Positions 16,442-25,683 are shown, counted from the stretch's first letter. The stretch: 42,138 nt of DNA from Pseudomonadota bacterium (GCA_026399515.1 JAPLQT010000061.1:30290-72427); one strand, 5' to 3'. Numbers and translations are program-made. The notes: generated by a model not told the origin, from the letters alone.

Positions 16442-17830
16442 TCAGTAATCGACTGCTAAATTGGGGTTGGCGGCCTGTAGCGCGCGCCTGAACTCGTTCT
16501 TGATCCGGGTCAGCGCCTCGGCGGTATCCGCCTCGAAACGCAGGACCACCACCGGAGTGGTGTTGGACGCACGCGCCAGGCCGAAGCCGTCGGTATACTC
16601 GGCGCGCACCCCGTCGATGCAGTTCAGTTCCAATGCGCCTGGAAACAGTTCGACGGAGCGCTTCTGCAACTGCTCGATCAAGGCGTGCGGTTCGCCTTCC
16701 CGCATCTTGATGTTGAGTTCGGGCGTGGATAGCGCGTTGGGCAGATGCTTCAGGGGCCAGTTGGCGTCAGTCCAGCGCGAGACGATTTCCAGCAGGCGCG
16801 CCGCCGCGTACAAGCCGTCGTCGAAGCCGTACCAGCGCTCCTTGAAGAACATGTGGCCGCTCATCTCGCCGGCCAGCAAGGCGCCGGTTTCCTTGAGCTT
16901 GGACTTGATCAGCGCATGGCCGGTGTTCCACATCAGCGGAACGCCGCCCTGGTAGCGGATGGAGCTTGCCAGATTGCGGGTGCATTTGACATCGTAGATG
17001 ATCTGCGCGCCGGGATTGCGCGTCAACACATCTGCGGCGAACAACATCAACTGGCGATCCGGATAGATGATTTCGCCGTCCTTGGTGACCACGCCGAGGC
17101 GGTCGCCGTCGCCGTCGAAGGCCAGGCCAAGCTCCGCATCGGTTTCCTTGAGGGTGCGGATCACGTCGCGCAGATTGTCCGGCTTGGAAGGATCGGGGTG
17201 GTGATTCGGGAAGTTGCCGTCGATCTCGCAGAACAGCGGCAGGACCTCGCAGCCCATGCGGCGGAAAAGCTGCGGCGCCAACTCGCCGGCGACTCCGTTG
17301 CCGCAGTCGACGACGATCTTCATCGGCCGCGCGAGTTTCACGTCGCCGAGTATCCGGTCGAGGTAGGCGGCGCGCACGTCGGCTTGCCGGGTCGTGCCCT
17401 TGACCGTGGCGCTGACGATATCGCCGCGCTCGATGCGGGCCCGCAAGGCCTGTATTTGCGCCCCATACAGGGTATCTCCGCCGATCACCATTTTCAGTCC
17501 GTTGTAGTCGGGCGGATTGTGGCTGCCGGTGACCGATACCGCGCTGTTGGTGCCGAGATGATAGGCGGCAAAGTATGACAGCGGGGTGGGCACGCAGCCG
17601 ATGTCCAGCACGTTTATGCCGGCGCTGTTCAAGCCTGCGGCAAGGGCAGCCGACAGTTCAGGACCGGACAGGCGTCCGTCGCGGCCGACGGCGATGGTGC
17701 GTTGACCGCGCGCCGCGGCTTCCGAGCCGAGCGCCTGGCCGATGGCGCGGACCGCGTCTGGCGTCAGCGTCTTGCCGACGATGCCGCGGATGTCATAAGC
17801 CTTGAAGATTTCCGGAGCGGGGGTATCCAT
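16442..17830 (-). CDS. Phosphomannomutase/phosphoglucomutase
   Basis: The product is 462 residues, the AlgC-like bacterial bifunctional size. It interconverts hexose 6- and 1-phosphates for nucleotide-sugar, LPS and exopolysaccharide synthesis. Phosphoserine Ser103 sits in TGSHNPPDYNG, the magnesium loop is DGDGDR (239-244), the sugar-specificity loop reads GEMSGHMFF and a phosphate-binding RASNTTPVVVLRFE lies near the C-terminus. The EAL-HDOD gene follows after 2 bp, suggesting a link between polysaccharide supply and signalling, which is inference. Confidence 0.94.
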   Translation of the reverse strand: MDTPAPEIFKAYDIRGIVGKTLTPDAVRAIGQALGSEAAARGQRTIAVGRDGRLSGPELSAALAAGLNSAGINVLDIGCVPTPLSYFAAYHLGTNSAVSVTGSHNPPDYNGLKMVIGGDTLYGAQIQALRARIERGDIVSATVKGTTRQADVRAAYLDRILGDVKLARPMKIVVDCGNGVAGELAPQLFRRMGCEVLPLFCEIDGNFPNHHPDPSKPDNLRDVIRTLKETDAELGLAFDGDGDRLGVVTKDGEIIYPDRQLMLFAADVLTRNPGAQIIYDVKCTRNLASSIRYQGGVPLMWNTGHALIKSKLKETGALLAGEMSGHMFFKERWYGFDDGLYAAARLLEIVSRWTDANWPLKHLPNALSTPELNIKMREGEPHALIEQLQKRSVELFPGALELNCIDGVRAEYTDGFGLARASNTTPVVVLRFEADTAEALTRIKNEFRRALQAANPNLAVDY

Positions 17831-17886
17831 AGCTTCAACACTCGGTTGGTCGAGGAAACAAGATTATCTCACTTATCCCGCTTATC

Positions 17887-18840
17887 TTACCCGTCGATTT
17901 CTTGTTCGAAAAATTCCAGGATACGACTCGGCAGCCATTCGAGCTTGCCGGGAAAAGCACCGCCGACAAAACCCACATGGCCGCCCGCGCCTGGCGTTTC
18001 CAGCGTTATCGACGAGGAGAGTTGCCCGGGTCCGGGTAGCGCGGCCACCGGCAGGAAGGGGTCATTCAGCGCGTTAAGCAGCAAGGTCGGCACTGCGATA
18101 CTCGTGAGGAACTGCTTGGCGCTACTGCGTGCATAGTAATCGGCGACGTCGCGAAAACCATGCAGTGGCGCGGTCACCACATCGTCGAAAGCATGCAGGC
18201 TGCGCGCTGCGCGCACCGCTTCGGCGCGATACAGGCCGGGAAAACGTTCCAGCTTGGCCAGCGCCTTGGGAATCAGGCGATTCAGGAAATGCCGGGCATA
18301 AATGCGATTGAAGCCCCGAGTAAGTGACGCATCGGATGCGGCGAGGTCGAGCGGCGCGCTGATCGCTGCAGCTCCCGTGATCAGCCGGCTTGCGGCCGCG
18401 CCCTGTTCGCCCAGCCATTTGAGCAGAGCATTGCCGCCCAGTGAGACACCGACCGCGAATAGCGGCCAGCTGTTGTCCAAGCGGCGCAGGATCCAGTCGA
18501 TTTCTTCCGAGTCCCCCGAATGGTAGGCGCGTGCCAGCCGGTTCGGCTCGCCCGAGCAGCCACGGAAATGCGCCACCACTCCGCGCCAGCGGCGCCGCCC
18601 GACGGCGTGCATCAGCGAGAGGGCGTAATGGCTGAGTGAACTGCCTTCGAGGCCGTGAAACAGGACCAGCAGCGGAGCAGTGGCGGGCCCGTCCACCCAG
18701 TCCAGGTCGATGAAGTCGCCGTCCGGCGTTTCCCAGCGCTCGCGCCGATAGTTCGGCGGCGCGGGCTTGCGCAGCAGCGGCCAGACGGTCTGGAAGTGAG
18801 CCCCGGGCAGCCATGGCGGGGCTCGATAGCGGCGTGGCAT
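17887..18840 (-). CDS. YheT-like alpha/beta hydrolase
   Basis: The product is 317 residues from ATG 18840; a TTG five codons upstream is a weaker alternative and neither start has a good ribosome site. The sequence starts with YRAPPWLPGAHFQTVWP, typical of this family, followed by LVLFHGLEGSS, FRGCSGE, the nucleophile elbow GVSLGGN, an aspartate in NALNDPFLP and a histidine in GGHVGF, a full Ser-Asp-His triad. The physiological substrate of YheT-type esterases is not established. Confidence 0.9.
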   Translation of the reverse strand: MPRRYRAPPWLPGAHFQTVWPLLRKPAPPNYRRERWETPDGDFIDLDWVDGPATAPLLVLFHGLEGSSLSHYALSLMHAVGRRRWRGVVAHFRGCSGEPNRLARAYHSGDSEEIDWILRRLDNSWPLFAVGVSLGGNALLKWLGEQGAAASRLITGAAAISAPLDLAASDASLTRGFNRIYARHFLNRLIPKALAKLERFPGLYRAEAVRAARSLHAFDDVVTAPLHGFRDVADYYARSSAKQFLTSIAVPTLLLNALNDPFLPVAALPGPGQLSSSITLETPGAGGHVGFVGGAFPGKLEWLPSRILEFFEQEIDG

Positions 18841-18877
18841 TAGCGTGAAATGCAATTATGAACCGCCCCGTAACCCA

Positions 18878-18962
18878 CGAGCGCAGCGAGCAATTTGTAG
18901 CCCCCGCCTGGGCGGGGGTTGGGGGTGGGGGCGTGGCCCAAGGCCACTTCCTTCGGGGCGTA
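18878..18962. repeat. GC-rich intergenic repeat, copy A
   Basis: The element has the modules CGAGCGCAGCGAGCA, a CCCCCGCC..GGGCGGGGG hairpin, GGGGGTGGGG and ACTTCCTTCGGGGCGTA. The same modules in the same order recur at 20550-20671. It occupies most of the 188-bp gap between the YheT-like gene and the SnoaL-like pseudogene. Confidence 0.7.
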
Positions 18963-19028
18963 AATCCCGTCTTTGAACGATTTCATGGCACGGGGGTGGT
19001 CTGACGACCATGCGAGTTCGGAAAACCT

Positions 19029-19469
19029 TCAGTGCAGCGTCTTGGGAATTTCGTTCTGCGATTCCGGCGGCGCCGGCGAGGCGTGATGCAGCAGCAGGCG
19101 CCAGCCGAGAGCGCCGCGCACATACACGTTGGTGGCGACCAGCGGCGCGGTCTGGCCGACTTCTCCGTCACGCAAGGCAATCTGCTCGCACAGGCTGTGC
19201 ACCGATACCAGCATGCCTTGCAGGATCACCGGCTGGGTCAGCGTCACGATGAGCCGCTGGCCGCTTTCGAAAATACGTCGCCAGGCTTATCGGACGTTTG
19301 CATAGCCTGTCATGCGCGGACCGCCGGGCGAGATGTAGACGATTTCCTCATCCTCGGCCCACACCGTCATCAAGGCTTCCAGGTCGGCGCGTTCGATTGC
19401 GTCGTAGAAGGCTGCCTCGGCGTCCTGCGGCGTGGGGAAGATGGGTTTCTGGGTAACTTGGGCGGGCAT
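19029..19469 (-). pseudogene. SnoaL/DUF4440-like protein gene interrupted by one in-frame TAA
   Basis: The reading frame starts at 19469 (1-bp TGATG overlap with the waaF stop) and runs in one frame to 19029, interrupted only by TAA at 19287-19289. The first part gives DAEAAFYDAIERADLEALMTVWAEDEEIVYISPGGPRMTGYANVR and the second AWRRIFESGQRLIV and VATNVYVRGALGWRLLLHHASP, both parts of a nuclear-transport-factor-2-like fold of normal length (about 146 residues). The family usually has Glu or Lys at the stop position (GAA or AAA to TAA). It may be a recent nonsense mutation or a base error. Confidence 0.8.
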
Positions 19470-20467
19470 CAGAGCTGTTTCAGCACGGTTTCAGGCGTCA
19501 ACTCCTCAAGGCACTTGAAGTGGCCGAGGGGACAGACGCGCTTGAAACAGGGGCTGCAATCGGTATTCAGGGAGACGATTCTCGCACGCGGCGACAGCGG
19601 CGGGGTATAGGCCGGACTCGACGACCCGTAGAGCGCTATCAACGGGCGATCCAAGGCGGCGGCGACATGCATCAGGCCGGAATCGTTGCTGACCACCAGG
19701 CGTGCGCCGGCGATCAGGTCGAGCGCCTGTTCCAGCGTCGTGCGTCCGCATAAATTCAACGCGGCGCCTGCCGACAGTCGCGCGATTTCGTCGCCCAGGG
19801 CACCGTCCTTGTCCGAACCGACCAGCCACACCGGCGAGTTTTCGGAAGCCAGGCGTTGCGCCAGTTCGGCGTAGTGACGGGCCGGCCAGCGTTTGGCCGG
19901 ACCGAACTCGGCGCCGGGACAGAATACCGTTGGTTGCGCGTTGACCGGCAAGCCAAGCGAAACGCGTACAGCTTGCTGTTGTGACACGGTTGAGGTCAGA
20001 TGCGCTTGCGACAGTGGGGCCGGGCGTGGAGGCAGTGCATCAGGCTCGTCGGCGAGGCGAGCGTAGCGCTGGGCGAGTTGCGGGAAGGCGGCGGGATCGA
20101 GCGTGTATCGGCGGTTTAGCAGGCCGAAGCGCCATTCGCCGACATAGCCGATACGCTGCGGAATCTCGGCGAAATACGGAACGAGCGCCGACTTCCATGA
20201 GTTCGGCAGGACGATGGCCGCGTCATAAGCGTTGGAGCGCAACTCCCTCCCCAGTCGCCGGCGCGCCGGCAAATTGAATTCGCCGTGGGCGAAAGGATTG
20301 TCGATGACGCGCCGCACCTCGGGCATGCGCGCCAGCAGCGGGGCGCTCCAGGCGGGAGCGAGGACGTCGACGGAGAGATTCGGATGCAGCTCGTGCAAGC
20401 GCATGAACAGCGGCTGCGCGAGGATGGTGTCGCCGATCCAGGAAGGAGCGACGATGAGGATTTTCAT
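19469..20467 (-). CDS. waaF: Lipopolysaccharide heptosyltransferase II
   Basis: The product is 332 residues of the GT9 family, adding the second heptose to the LPS inner core from ADP-heptose. Seen are the N-terminal MKILIVAPSWIGDTILAQPL, the central CPGAEFGPAKRWPARHYAELA and the C-terminal VVSNDSGLMHVAAALDRPLIALYGSSSP. I chose ATG 20467 because the family begins with MKILI; the frame is open for 24 more codons. The C-terminal half is cysteine-bearing (CSPCFKRVCPLGHFKCLEEL), usual for WaaF. The SnoaL-like gene overlaps its stop by 1 bp. Confidence 0.92.
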   Translation of the reverse strand: MKILIVAPSWIGDTILAQPLFMRLHELHPNLSVDVLAPAWSAPLLARMPEVRRVIDNPFAHGEFNLPARRRLGRELRSNAYDAAIVLPNSWKSALVPYFAEIPQRIGYVGEWRFGLLNRRYTLDPAAFPQLAQRYARLADEPDALPPRPAPLSQAHLTSTVSQQQAVRVSLGLPVNAQPTVFCPGAEFGPAKRWPARHYAELAQRLASENSPVWLVGSDKDGALGDEIARLSAGAALNLCGRTTLEQALDLIAGARLVVSNDSGLMHVAAALDRPLIALYGSSSPAYTPPLSPRARIVSLNTDCSPCFKRVCPLGHFKCLEELTPETVLKQL

Positions 20468-20549
20468 GGCGACAGAGGGCAGGAAAGGAGCGTCCTTCTC
20501 CTGGTCCACGTTTAGCGTGAAATACGACGAAAAGGGCACATGGTGATAT

Positions 20550-20671
20550 CGAGCGTAGCGAGCATATTTAGCCCCCCGCCCCGGGGCGGGGGCAGGGGGT
20601 GGGGGGCCGTGGGAATGTCGCTAACTTTCATGATCGGGGGCGTCCCACCAGGGAACTTCCTTCGGGGCGTA
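20550..20671. repeat. GC-rich intergenic repeat, copy B
   Basis: The element repeats the modules of 18878-18962: CGAGCGTAGCGAGCA, CCCCCGCC..GGGCGGGGG, GGGGGTGGGG and ACTTCCTTCGGGGCGTA, with about 35 extra bases inserted before the last module. Copies A and B bracket the waaF/SnoaL pair in the same orientation. Confidence 0.7.
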
Positions 20672-20693
20672 GCCCGCGCATCATGAAAGTTAG
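20621..20693. repeat. 14-bp inverted repeat overlapping the end of the CHCC gene
   Basis: CTAACTTTCATGAT (20621-20634) pairs exactly with ATCATGAAAGTTAG (20680-20693) across a 45-nt GC-rich loop. The right arm contains the TAA of the CHCC zinc-finger gene. A transcript of that gene would form a long hairpin at its end, but no U-tract follows. Confidence 0.6.
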
Positions 20694-20890
20694 TGATGAC
20701 CTTTTGGTGCCTCGCCGCTGAAGCGGTACTTGGTTCCGCAATAGGGGCAGCGCGCTTCGCCGGTTTTCAGCACATCGAGGAACACGCGCGGGTGGCGCGC
20801 CCACAGCGGGCTGCCGGGGCGCGGACAATGCAGGGGCAGGTCATGCGCGGTGAGCGTGACTTCGCTGGCGGTGTCGGTATTTTGCGTCAT
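20690..20890 (-). CDS. Small CHCC-type zinc-finger protein
   Basis: The product is 66 residues with likely zinc ligands His/Cys in LPLHCP, His in RHPRVFLDV and a CPYCGTKY knuckle. It resembles the zinc-binding domain of mitochondrial complex I subunit NDUFS6; bacterial versions are small free-standing proteins often found next to ilvE in betaproteobacteria. The function in bacteria is not established. It lies 56 bp downstream of ilvE on the same strand and is probably co-transcribed. Confidence 0.88.
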   Translation of the reverse strand: MTQNTDTASEVTLTAHDLPLHCPRPGSPLWARHPRVFLDVLKTGEARCPYCGTKYRFSGEAPKGHH

Positions 20891-20946
20891 GGGATTTCCT
20901 TGCCTGGGCTGGATATGGATCGGGAATATGCCTTCGTGGCTATACC

Positions 20947-21873
20947 TTATTTCGCCACCGGAGTGAGCCAGTCGGCGTGGGCCGGTGTCCGGCCGTTGAC
21001 AACGTCGAAGAACAGGCCTTGCAGCTTGGTGGTGATCGGGCCGCGGCTGCCGGCGCCGATCTGGCGGCGGTCGAGTTCGCGGATCGGGGTGACTTCGGCG
21101 GCGGTGCCGGTGAAGAAAGCCTCGTCGGCGATGTAGATGTCGTCGCGGGTAAGACGCTTGGTCACCACGTTGTAGCCGAGCTCCTTGGCCAGCACATGCA
21201 CCGAGGCACGCGTGATGCCGGTCAGTGCCGAGGCGATTTCCGGTTCATAGATCACGCCGTCCTTGACCATGAATAGATTCTCGCCGGCGCCTTCGGCGAC
21301 GAAGCCGTCGACGTCCAGCAACAAGGCTTCGTCGTACCCGTCGTCGATGGCTTCCATGTTGGCGAGTATCGAATTGGCATAGGTCGAGGCGACCTTGGCG
21401 CGCGCCATGGTAACGTTGACGTGATGCCGCGCATAGCTGGAAGTCCTGACGCGTATGCCTTTCTCCAGACCTTCCTCGCCGAGGTAGGCCCCCCAGGGCC
21501 AGGCGGCGATGGCCACATGCACCTGGGCGCCGCGCGGGCTGACACCCATTTTCTCAGAGCCGTAAAAGGCGATCGGACGGATATAGGCGGAATCGAGCTT
21601 GTTGGCCCGTACCACTTCCTTCTGGGCCTCCATCAACGTGGCCTTGTCGTAAGGTATCGGCATGCGGTAGATATGCGCCGAGGTGAACAGGCGGTCGGTG
21701 TGGTCCTTGAGGCGGAAAATCGCCGTGCCATTGACCGTGTGGTAGGCTCGTACGCCTTCGAATACGGACAGGCCGTAATGCAGGGAATGCGTCAACACGT
21801 GCGTGGTGGCGTCGCGCCAGGGCACGAGCTTGCCGTCGTACCAGATGAAGCCGTCGCGGTCGGACATGGACAT
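20947..21873 (-). CDS. ilvE: Branched-chain amino acid aminotransferase
   Basis: The product is 308 residues of fold-type IV PLP enzymes. It transfers amino groups between leucine, isoleucine or valine and 2-oxoglutarate. Seen are the N-terminal MSMSDRDGFIWYDGKLVPW, HYGLSVFEGVRAY, SSYARHHVNVTMARAKVASTYANS (likely PLP lysine), DVDGFVAEGAGENLFMVKDG and LTGITRASV. An AGGAG site 8 bp upstream fixes the ATG at 21873. The CHCC zinc-finger gene follows. Confidence 0.95.
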   Translation of the reverse strand: MSMSDRDGFIWYDGKLVPWRDATTHVLTHSLHYGLSVFEGVRAYHTVNGTAIFRLKDHTDRLFTSAHIYRMPIPYDKATLMEAQKEVVRANKLDSAYIRPIAFYGSEKMGVSPRGAQVHVAIAAWPWGAYLGEEGLEKGIRVRTSSYARHHVNVTMARAKVASTYANSILANMEAIDDGYDEALLLDVDGFVAEGAGENLFMVKDGVIYEPEIASALTGITRASVHVLAKELGYNVVTKRLTRDDIYIADEAFFTGTAAEVTPIRELDRRQIGAGSRGPITTKLQGLFFDVVNGRTPAHADWLTPVAK

Positions 21874-21985
21874 CGTGTATCTCCTGTATCGGTCGCAAAA
21901 AGAATGATTTTAGCCGATTTGGGAGGCTATCCGCCGGAGATGACGTTCCCGTCCGCCATGGACTGTTGTTCCGGAATTTAAGTCG

Positions 21986-23881
21986 CTAACCCGAACCCGG
22001 TATCGGCGCGGCCGGGTCGATCGCAAACCGAACGGCGTTGCGGCCGCCTTCCTTCGCCGCGTAGAGTCCCTGGTCGGCCCTCGCCAAGACGGTTTCGACG
22101 GTTTCTTCATGACCGAGAAACAGAGCCACGCCGATGCTGGATGTGCATTGCCAGTCCCGCGGCTGCGGCGTTTGCAACCGGTAGGGCGCCTTGAGAGCGG
22201 CGCGCAGCTTTTCGGCGATGACCATGGCCATCTCGGCGGCGGTACTCCGGTCGCGCTCCAGTTCCTCCAGCAATACGACGAACTCGTCGCCGCCGAAGCG
22301 CGCAACCGTATCATCCTCGCGCACGTTGGCCGTCAGGCGATCCGCGACCAGTTCCAATAGCCGATCACCCTGAGCATGACCCAGCGTATCGTTAAGTTCC
22401 TTGAAGCGGTCGAGATCGACGAATAGCAGGGCGCCACGAATGCGGCTGCGGGAACTCTTGGCAAAGGCGTGGACGAGGCGGTCGGTGAGCAACCGGCGGT
22501 TGGCGAGTCCGGTCAGTGGATCGTAGAACGCCAGGTTGCGAATCTCCGCCTCGTCGTCGATACGCTGGCTGATATCGAAAAAACTGCCGACGTAATGGGT
22601 GACCTTTCCTTCGGCGTCGCGCACCGCGGTGATCGTCAGCCATTCCGGATAAACCTCGCCATTCTTGCGGCGGTTCCAGATTTCACCCTGCCAGAATCCT
22701 TCCTGCTGAATCGCTTGCCACATCGCGGCATAGAAATCGGCGTCATGGCGGCCGGACTTGAGCAGCCTGGGCGTGTTGCCCACCACATCGCCGGCTTCGT
22801 AGCCCGTCAATTCGGTAAACGTGCGATTGACCCGAATGATGATGTTGCGCGCATCCGTCACCACCATGCCCTGGCGCGACTCGAAGGCCACGGCCGCAAT
22901 ACGGCGTTCATCCCCGGCCTTCTCGGTCAGCACGTACGAGCGCCACTGCAGCCACGCGAACATGGCGGTGACAACAAAAAAGATCGTGGCGATAGCGACT
23001 GCCTTCCTGACGTCGCCGTGCCATTCCGCCAGATAGTCTTCTGCCCCCATGCCGGCTACCAGGTGGAATGGCACCGCCGACAGACGGCGATAGGTGTTGG
23101 TGCGCTCCGCGCCGTCCCCGGCGTTTTTGGTGTGATAGGTGCTGGCGGCGACACCCGAGGCGATGATGGCCCCCAACTCCTTGGAAAAAGTTTTGGTGCC
23201 GATCTGCTGGTTCGGATTGGCAATCGCCGGATGGCGGGCAATCTGGGCCGTGTCCGCGTCGCGCAATACGGCGATGCCATGCGGTCCCAGGTCGAGTCCG
23301 GAGAGAAGCTCGGCAAAGTAACTGACGGGAACGGCCGCCGAAATCACGCCGGCAAAGCGGCCGTCAGGATGATTGTAGCGGCGGGTAAATGAGACCACCC
23401 AAGACTTCGATACGCGCCCCAGGATCAGATTGGTGACGATCAGCCCGCTGTCGTCGCGGCTGCGGTGCTTGATAAAGAACTCGCGGTCGGCGTAGCTGGC
23501 GTCGCCTCCCGGCACGACCCCCGGGCCATACCTGACTGTGCCGGAAGCATCGGTTACGCGGAAGTCGGTGAGCTTGGCCACCCAGTCCCGCCGATCGGCC
23601 AGCACTGCATTCGTTTCAGTGTCGCCGAGGCGCCCGTGCAAACGCAGTTCCCTCTCCAGCCGGTCGACAAGCTCGCGCAGCGTCAGATCGATCTTGCCGA
23701 CCGATTCGGTGACATTGTGATCAAGCAGCAGGGCCAGATTTTCTATCGCCGTGCGCACCTCCCGCTCTTGCTGCTGCTTGGCCTCGATCAACATATACGC
23801 CAGCAGACCGATCACGAAAGTATTCGCGACCAGTACCGCTGTTAACAGCATGAATCGGATGAACTTCGCGCCGTGTAGCAT
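21986..23881 (-). CDS. Membrane-bound diguanylate cyclase (extracytoplasmic sensor, PAS, GGDEF)
   Basis: The product is 631 residues. A first transmembrane helix (about 8-32) is followed by a periplasmic dCache-like sensor to about residue 285 and a second helix (about 290-312). A PAS domain follows (EILIIRVNRTFTEL-like region, WQGEIWNRRKNGEVYPEWLTI), then a GGDEF domain near the C-terminus with RFGGDEFVV. An RxxD inhibitory site (REDD) lies five residues before GGDEF, so product inhibition is expected. This enzyme makes c-di-GMP in response to an unknown external signal. It is a monocistronic-looking gene. Confidence 0.92.
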   Translation of the reverse strand: MLHGAKFIRFMLLTAVLVANTFVIGLLAYMLIEAKQQQEREVRTAIENLALLLDHNVTESVGKIDLTLRELVDRLERELRLHGRLGDTETNAVLADRRDWVAKLTDFRVTDASGTVRYGPGVVPGGDASYADREFFIKHRSRDDSGLIVTNLILGRVSKSWVVSFTRRYNHPDGRFAGVISAAVPVSYFAELLSGLDLGPHGIAVLRDADTAQIARHPAIANPNQQIGTKTFSKELGAIIASGVAASTYHTKNAGDGAERTNTYRRLSAVPFHLVAGMGAEDYLAEWHGDVRKAVAIATIFFVVTAMFAWLQWRSYVLTEKAGDERRIAAVAFESRQGMVVTDARNIIIRVNRTFTELTGYEAGDVVGNTPRLLKSGRHDADFYAAMWQAIQQEGFWQGEIWNRRKNGEVYPEWLTITAVRDAEGKVTHYVGSFFDISQRIDDEAEIRNLAFYDPLTGLANRRLLTDRLVHAFAKSSRSRIRGALLFVDLDRFKELNDTLGHAQGDRLLELVADRLTANVREDDTVARFGGDEFVVLLEELERDRSTAAEMAMVIAEKLRAALKAPYRLQTPQPRDWQCTSSIGVALFLGHEETVETVLARADQGLYAAKEGGRNAVRFAIDPAAPIPGSG

Positions 23882-24075
23882 GATGAAAGGATTCTAACGA
23901 ATCCCGGCGAGTAAATGGGGATACGTAGCGGAGGATAGTGAGTGCCACTGCGCCGGGCCACGCCGGGCAGGCCATGCCTTTTCATCGAAGGCGGGAATCG
24001 GATCTGATCTCCGGAATGACGAAATCGGTTGGATGGAATCGGCTGACACATGGCCGCGCGCGCTAAAATGCCGCC

Positions 24076-24528
24076 ATGAACTCCATCTGGAAACCCAACG
24101 TCACCGTCGCCGCGGTCGTCGAGCGCGACGGGAAATTCCTGGTGGTCGAGGAGGAAACCGACGACGGCGTCCGTTTCAACCAGCCGGCGGGGCATCTCGA
24201 CGAAGGCGAATCGCTGGTCGCGGCCTGCGCCCGCGAGACGCTGGAGGAATCCGCCTGGCATTTCGCGCCGAGCGCGCTGATCGGAATCTACCAGTGGCCG
24301 CGTCCGGCTGGCGACATCACCTATTTGCGTTTCGCCTTCAGCGGAGAGCTGGGCGCGCATGAAGCCGGGCGCGCCCTCGATACCGGCATCCTGCGGGCCT
24401 TGTGGCTGACGCCGGCGGAACTGGAAGCGACCCGCGATCGCCATCGCAGCCCGCTGGTGATGCAGTGCGTGGCCGATTACCTGGCCGGGCGGCGTTTTCC
24501 GCTCGACGTCATCCGGCATTATTCATGA
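24076..24528 (+). CDS. NudJ-like Nudix phosphatase
   Basis: The product is 150 residues with Nudix box GHLDEGESLVAACARETLEE and the N-terminal WKPNVTVAAVVERDGKFLVVEEE of the NudJ group. NudJ in enterobacteria hydrolyses HMP-PP and nucleoside diphosphates and lies next to mnmA (trmU), exactly as here: mnmA starts 33 bp downstream. The conserved context strengthens the assignment; the substrate here is inferred. Confidence 0.9.
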   Translation: MNSIWKPNVTVAAVVERDGKFLVVEEETDDGVRFNQPAGHLDEGESLVAACARETLEESAWHFAPSALIGIYQWPRPAGDITYLRFAFSGELGAHEAGRALDTGILRALWLTPAELEATRDRHRSPLVMQCVADYLAGRRFPLDVIRHYS

Positions 24529-24561
24529 TGCAACACCGCATTACTATGGAGGGAAATTTCG

Positions 24562-25656
24562 GTGTCTGAAAAAACGGTCATCGTCGGCATGTCCGGCGGC
24601 GTCGATTCGTCGGTGGCGGCGTTGCTGCTGAAGCAGCAGGGCTGGAAAGTCATCGGCCTGTTCATGAAAAACTGGGAGGATGACGACGACGCCGAATACT
24701 GTTCGACGCGCCAGGATCTGATCGACGTCGCGGCGGTGTGCGACGTCATCGGCATCGACCTGGAAGTGGTGAATTTTTCCGTCGAGTACAAGGACCGGGT
24801 ATTCAGCGAATTCCTGCGCGAGTACCGGGCCGGACGCACTCCCAACCCCGACGTGCTGTGCAATGCCGAGATCAAGTTCAAGGCCTTCCTCGATCACGCG
24901 CTGGAGCTCGGCGCCGACAAGATCGCCACCGGCCACTACGCCCAGGTGCGCGAGTTCCAGGGCGAGCAGCAGTTGCTCAAGGCCGAGGACGGCAACAAGG
25001 ACCAGAGCTATTTTCTGTACCGGCTAAATCAATCGCAACTGGCCAAGACCTTGTTTCCGGTTGGCCACCTGTACAAGCGCGAGGTGCGCCGCATGGCCGA
25101 GGCCGCCGGCTTGCCGAATTTCGCCAAGAAGGATTCCACCGGCATCTGCTTCATCGGCGAGCGGCCCTTTCGCGAATTCCTCAGCCGCTACCTGCCGGCC
25201 CAGCCGGGGGAGATCCGCACCCTGGAAGGCGACCGCACGATAGGCCGGCACGAGGGCTTGATGTACCACACGCTGGGCCAGCGCAAGGGCCTCGGCATCG
25301 GCGGCGTCAAGGGAAATGCCGACGAACTGGGCGATCACGAGGCTTGGTACGTCGCCGCCAAGGACATGGAGAATAACCGCTTGTCCGTCGTCCAGGGCCA
25401 TCAACATCCAGCGCTGCTGAAGGACCGCTTGAGCGCCGCCGACCTGTCCTGGGTGAATGGCAAAGCGCCTCATACTCACTGGGTCTACACGGCCAAGACC
25501 CGCTACCGCCAGCCCGATTCGCCGTGCGAGGTGGAAGCTGTCGACGCGCAGTGCTGCGAGATCACTTTCGCCGAGCCGCAGTGGGCGGTGACGCCGGGAC
25601 AAAGTGTGGTGCTGTATGAGTCGCGGGTGTGTCTCGGCGGCGGGGTGATCCAATAG
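24562..25656 (+). CDS. mnmA: tRNA-specific 2-thiouridylase
   Basis: The product is 364 residues. MnmA adenylates and then thiolates U34 of tRNA-Lys, -Glu and -Gln. The PP-loop SGGVDSS lies at 11-17; catalytic cysteines are Cys100 (NPDVLC) and Cys196 (STGICF). The C-terminal beta barrel ends in CLGGGVIQ. Translation starts at GTG 24562 with GGAGGG 8 bp upstream; no ATG fits. It is probably co-transcribed with the preceding Nudix gene. Confidence 0.96.
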   Translation: MSEKTVIVGMSGGVDSSVAALLLKQQGWKVIGLFMKNWEDDDDAEYCSTRQDLIDVAAVCDVIGIDLEVVNFSVEYKDRVFSEFLREYRAGRTPNPDVLCNAEIKFKAFLDHALELGADKIATGHYAQVREFQGEQQLLKAEDGNKDQSYFLYRLNQSQLAKTLFPVGHLYKREVRRMAEAAGLPNFAKKDSTGICFIGERPFREFLSRYLPAQPGEIRTLEGDRTIGRHEGLMYHTLGQRKGLGIGGVKGNADELGDHEAWYVAAKDMENNRLSVVQGHQHPALLKDRLSAADLSWVNGKAPHTHWVYTAKTRYRQPDSPCEVEAVDAQCCEITFAEPQWAVTPGQSVVLYESRVCLGGGVIQ

Positions 25657-25683
25657 TGATGGGGAGCCTCAGCCGGAGTTGAT

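Noticed and set aside
19287-19289. Recoding (selenocysteine or pyrrolysine) at the stop in the SnoaL-like gene
   Set aside because: The codon is TAA, which is not used for either amino acid, and no structured element follows it.
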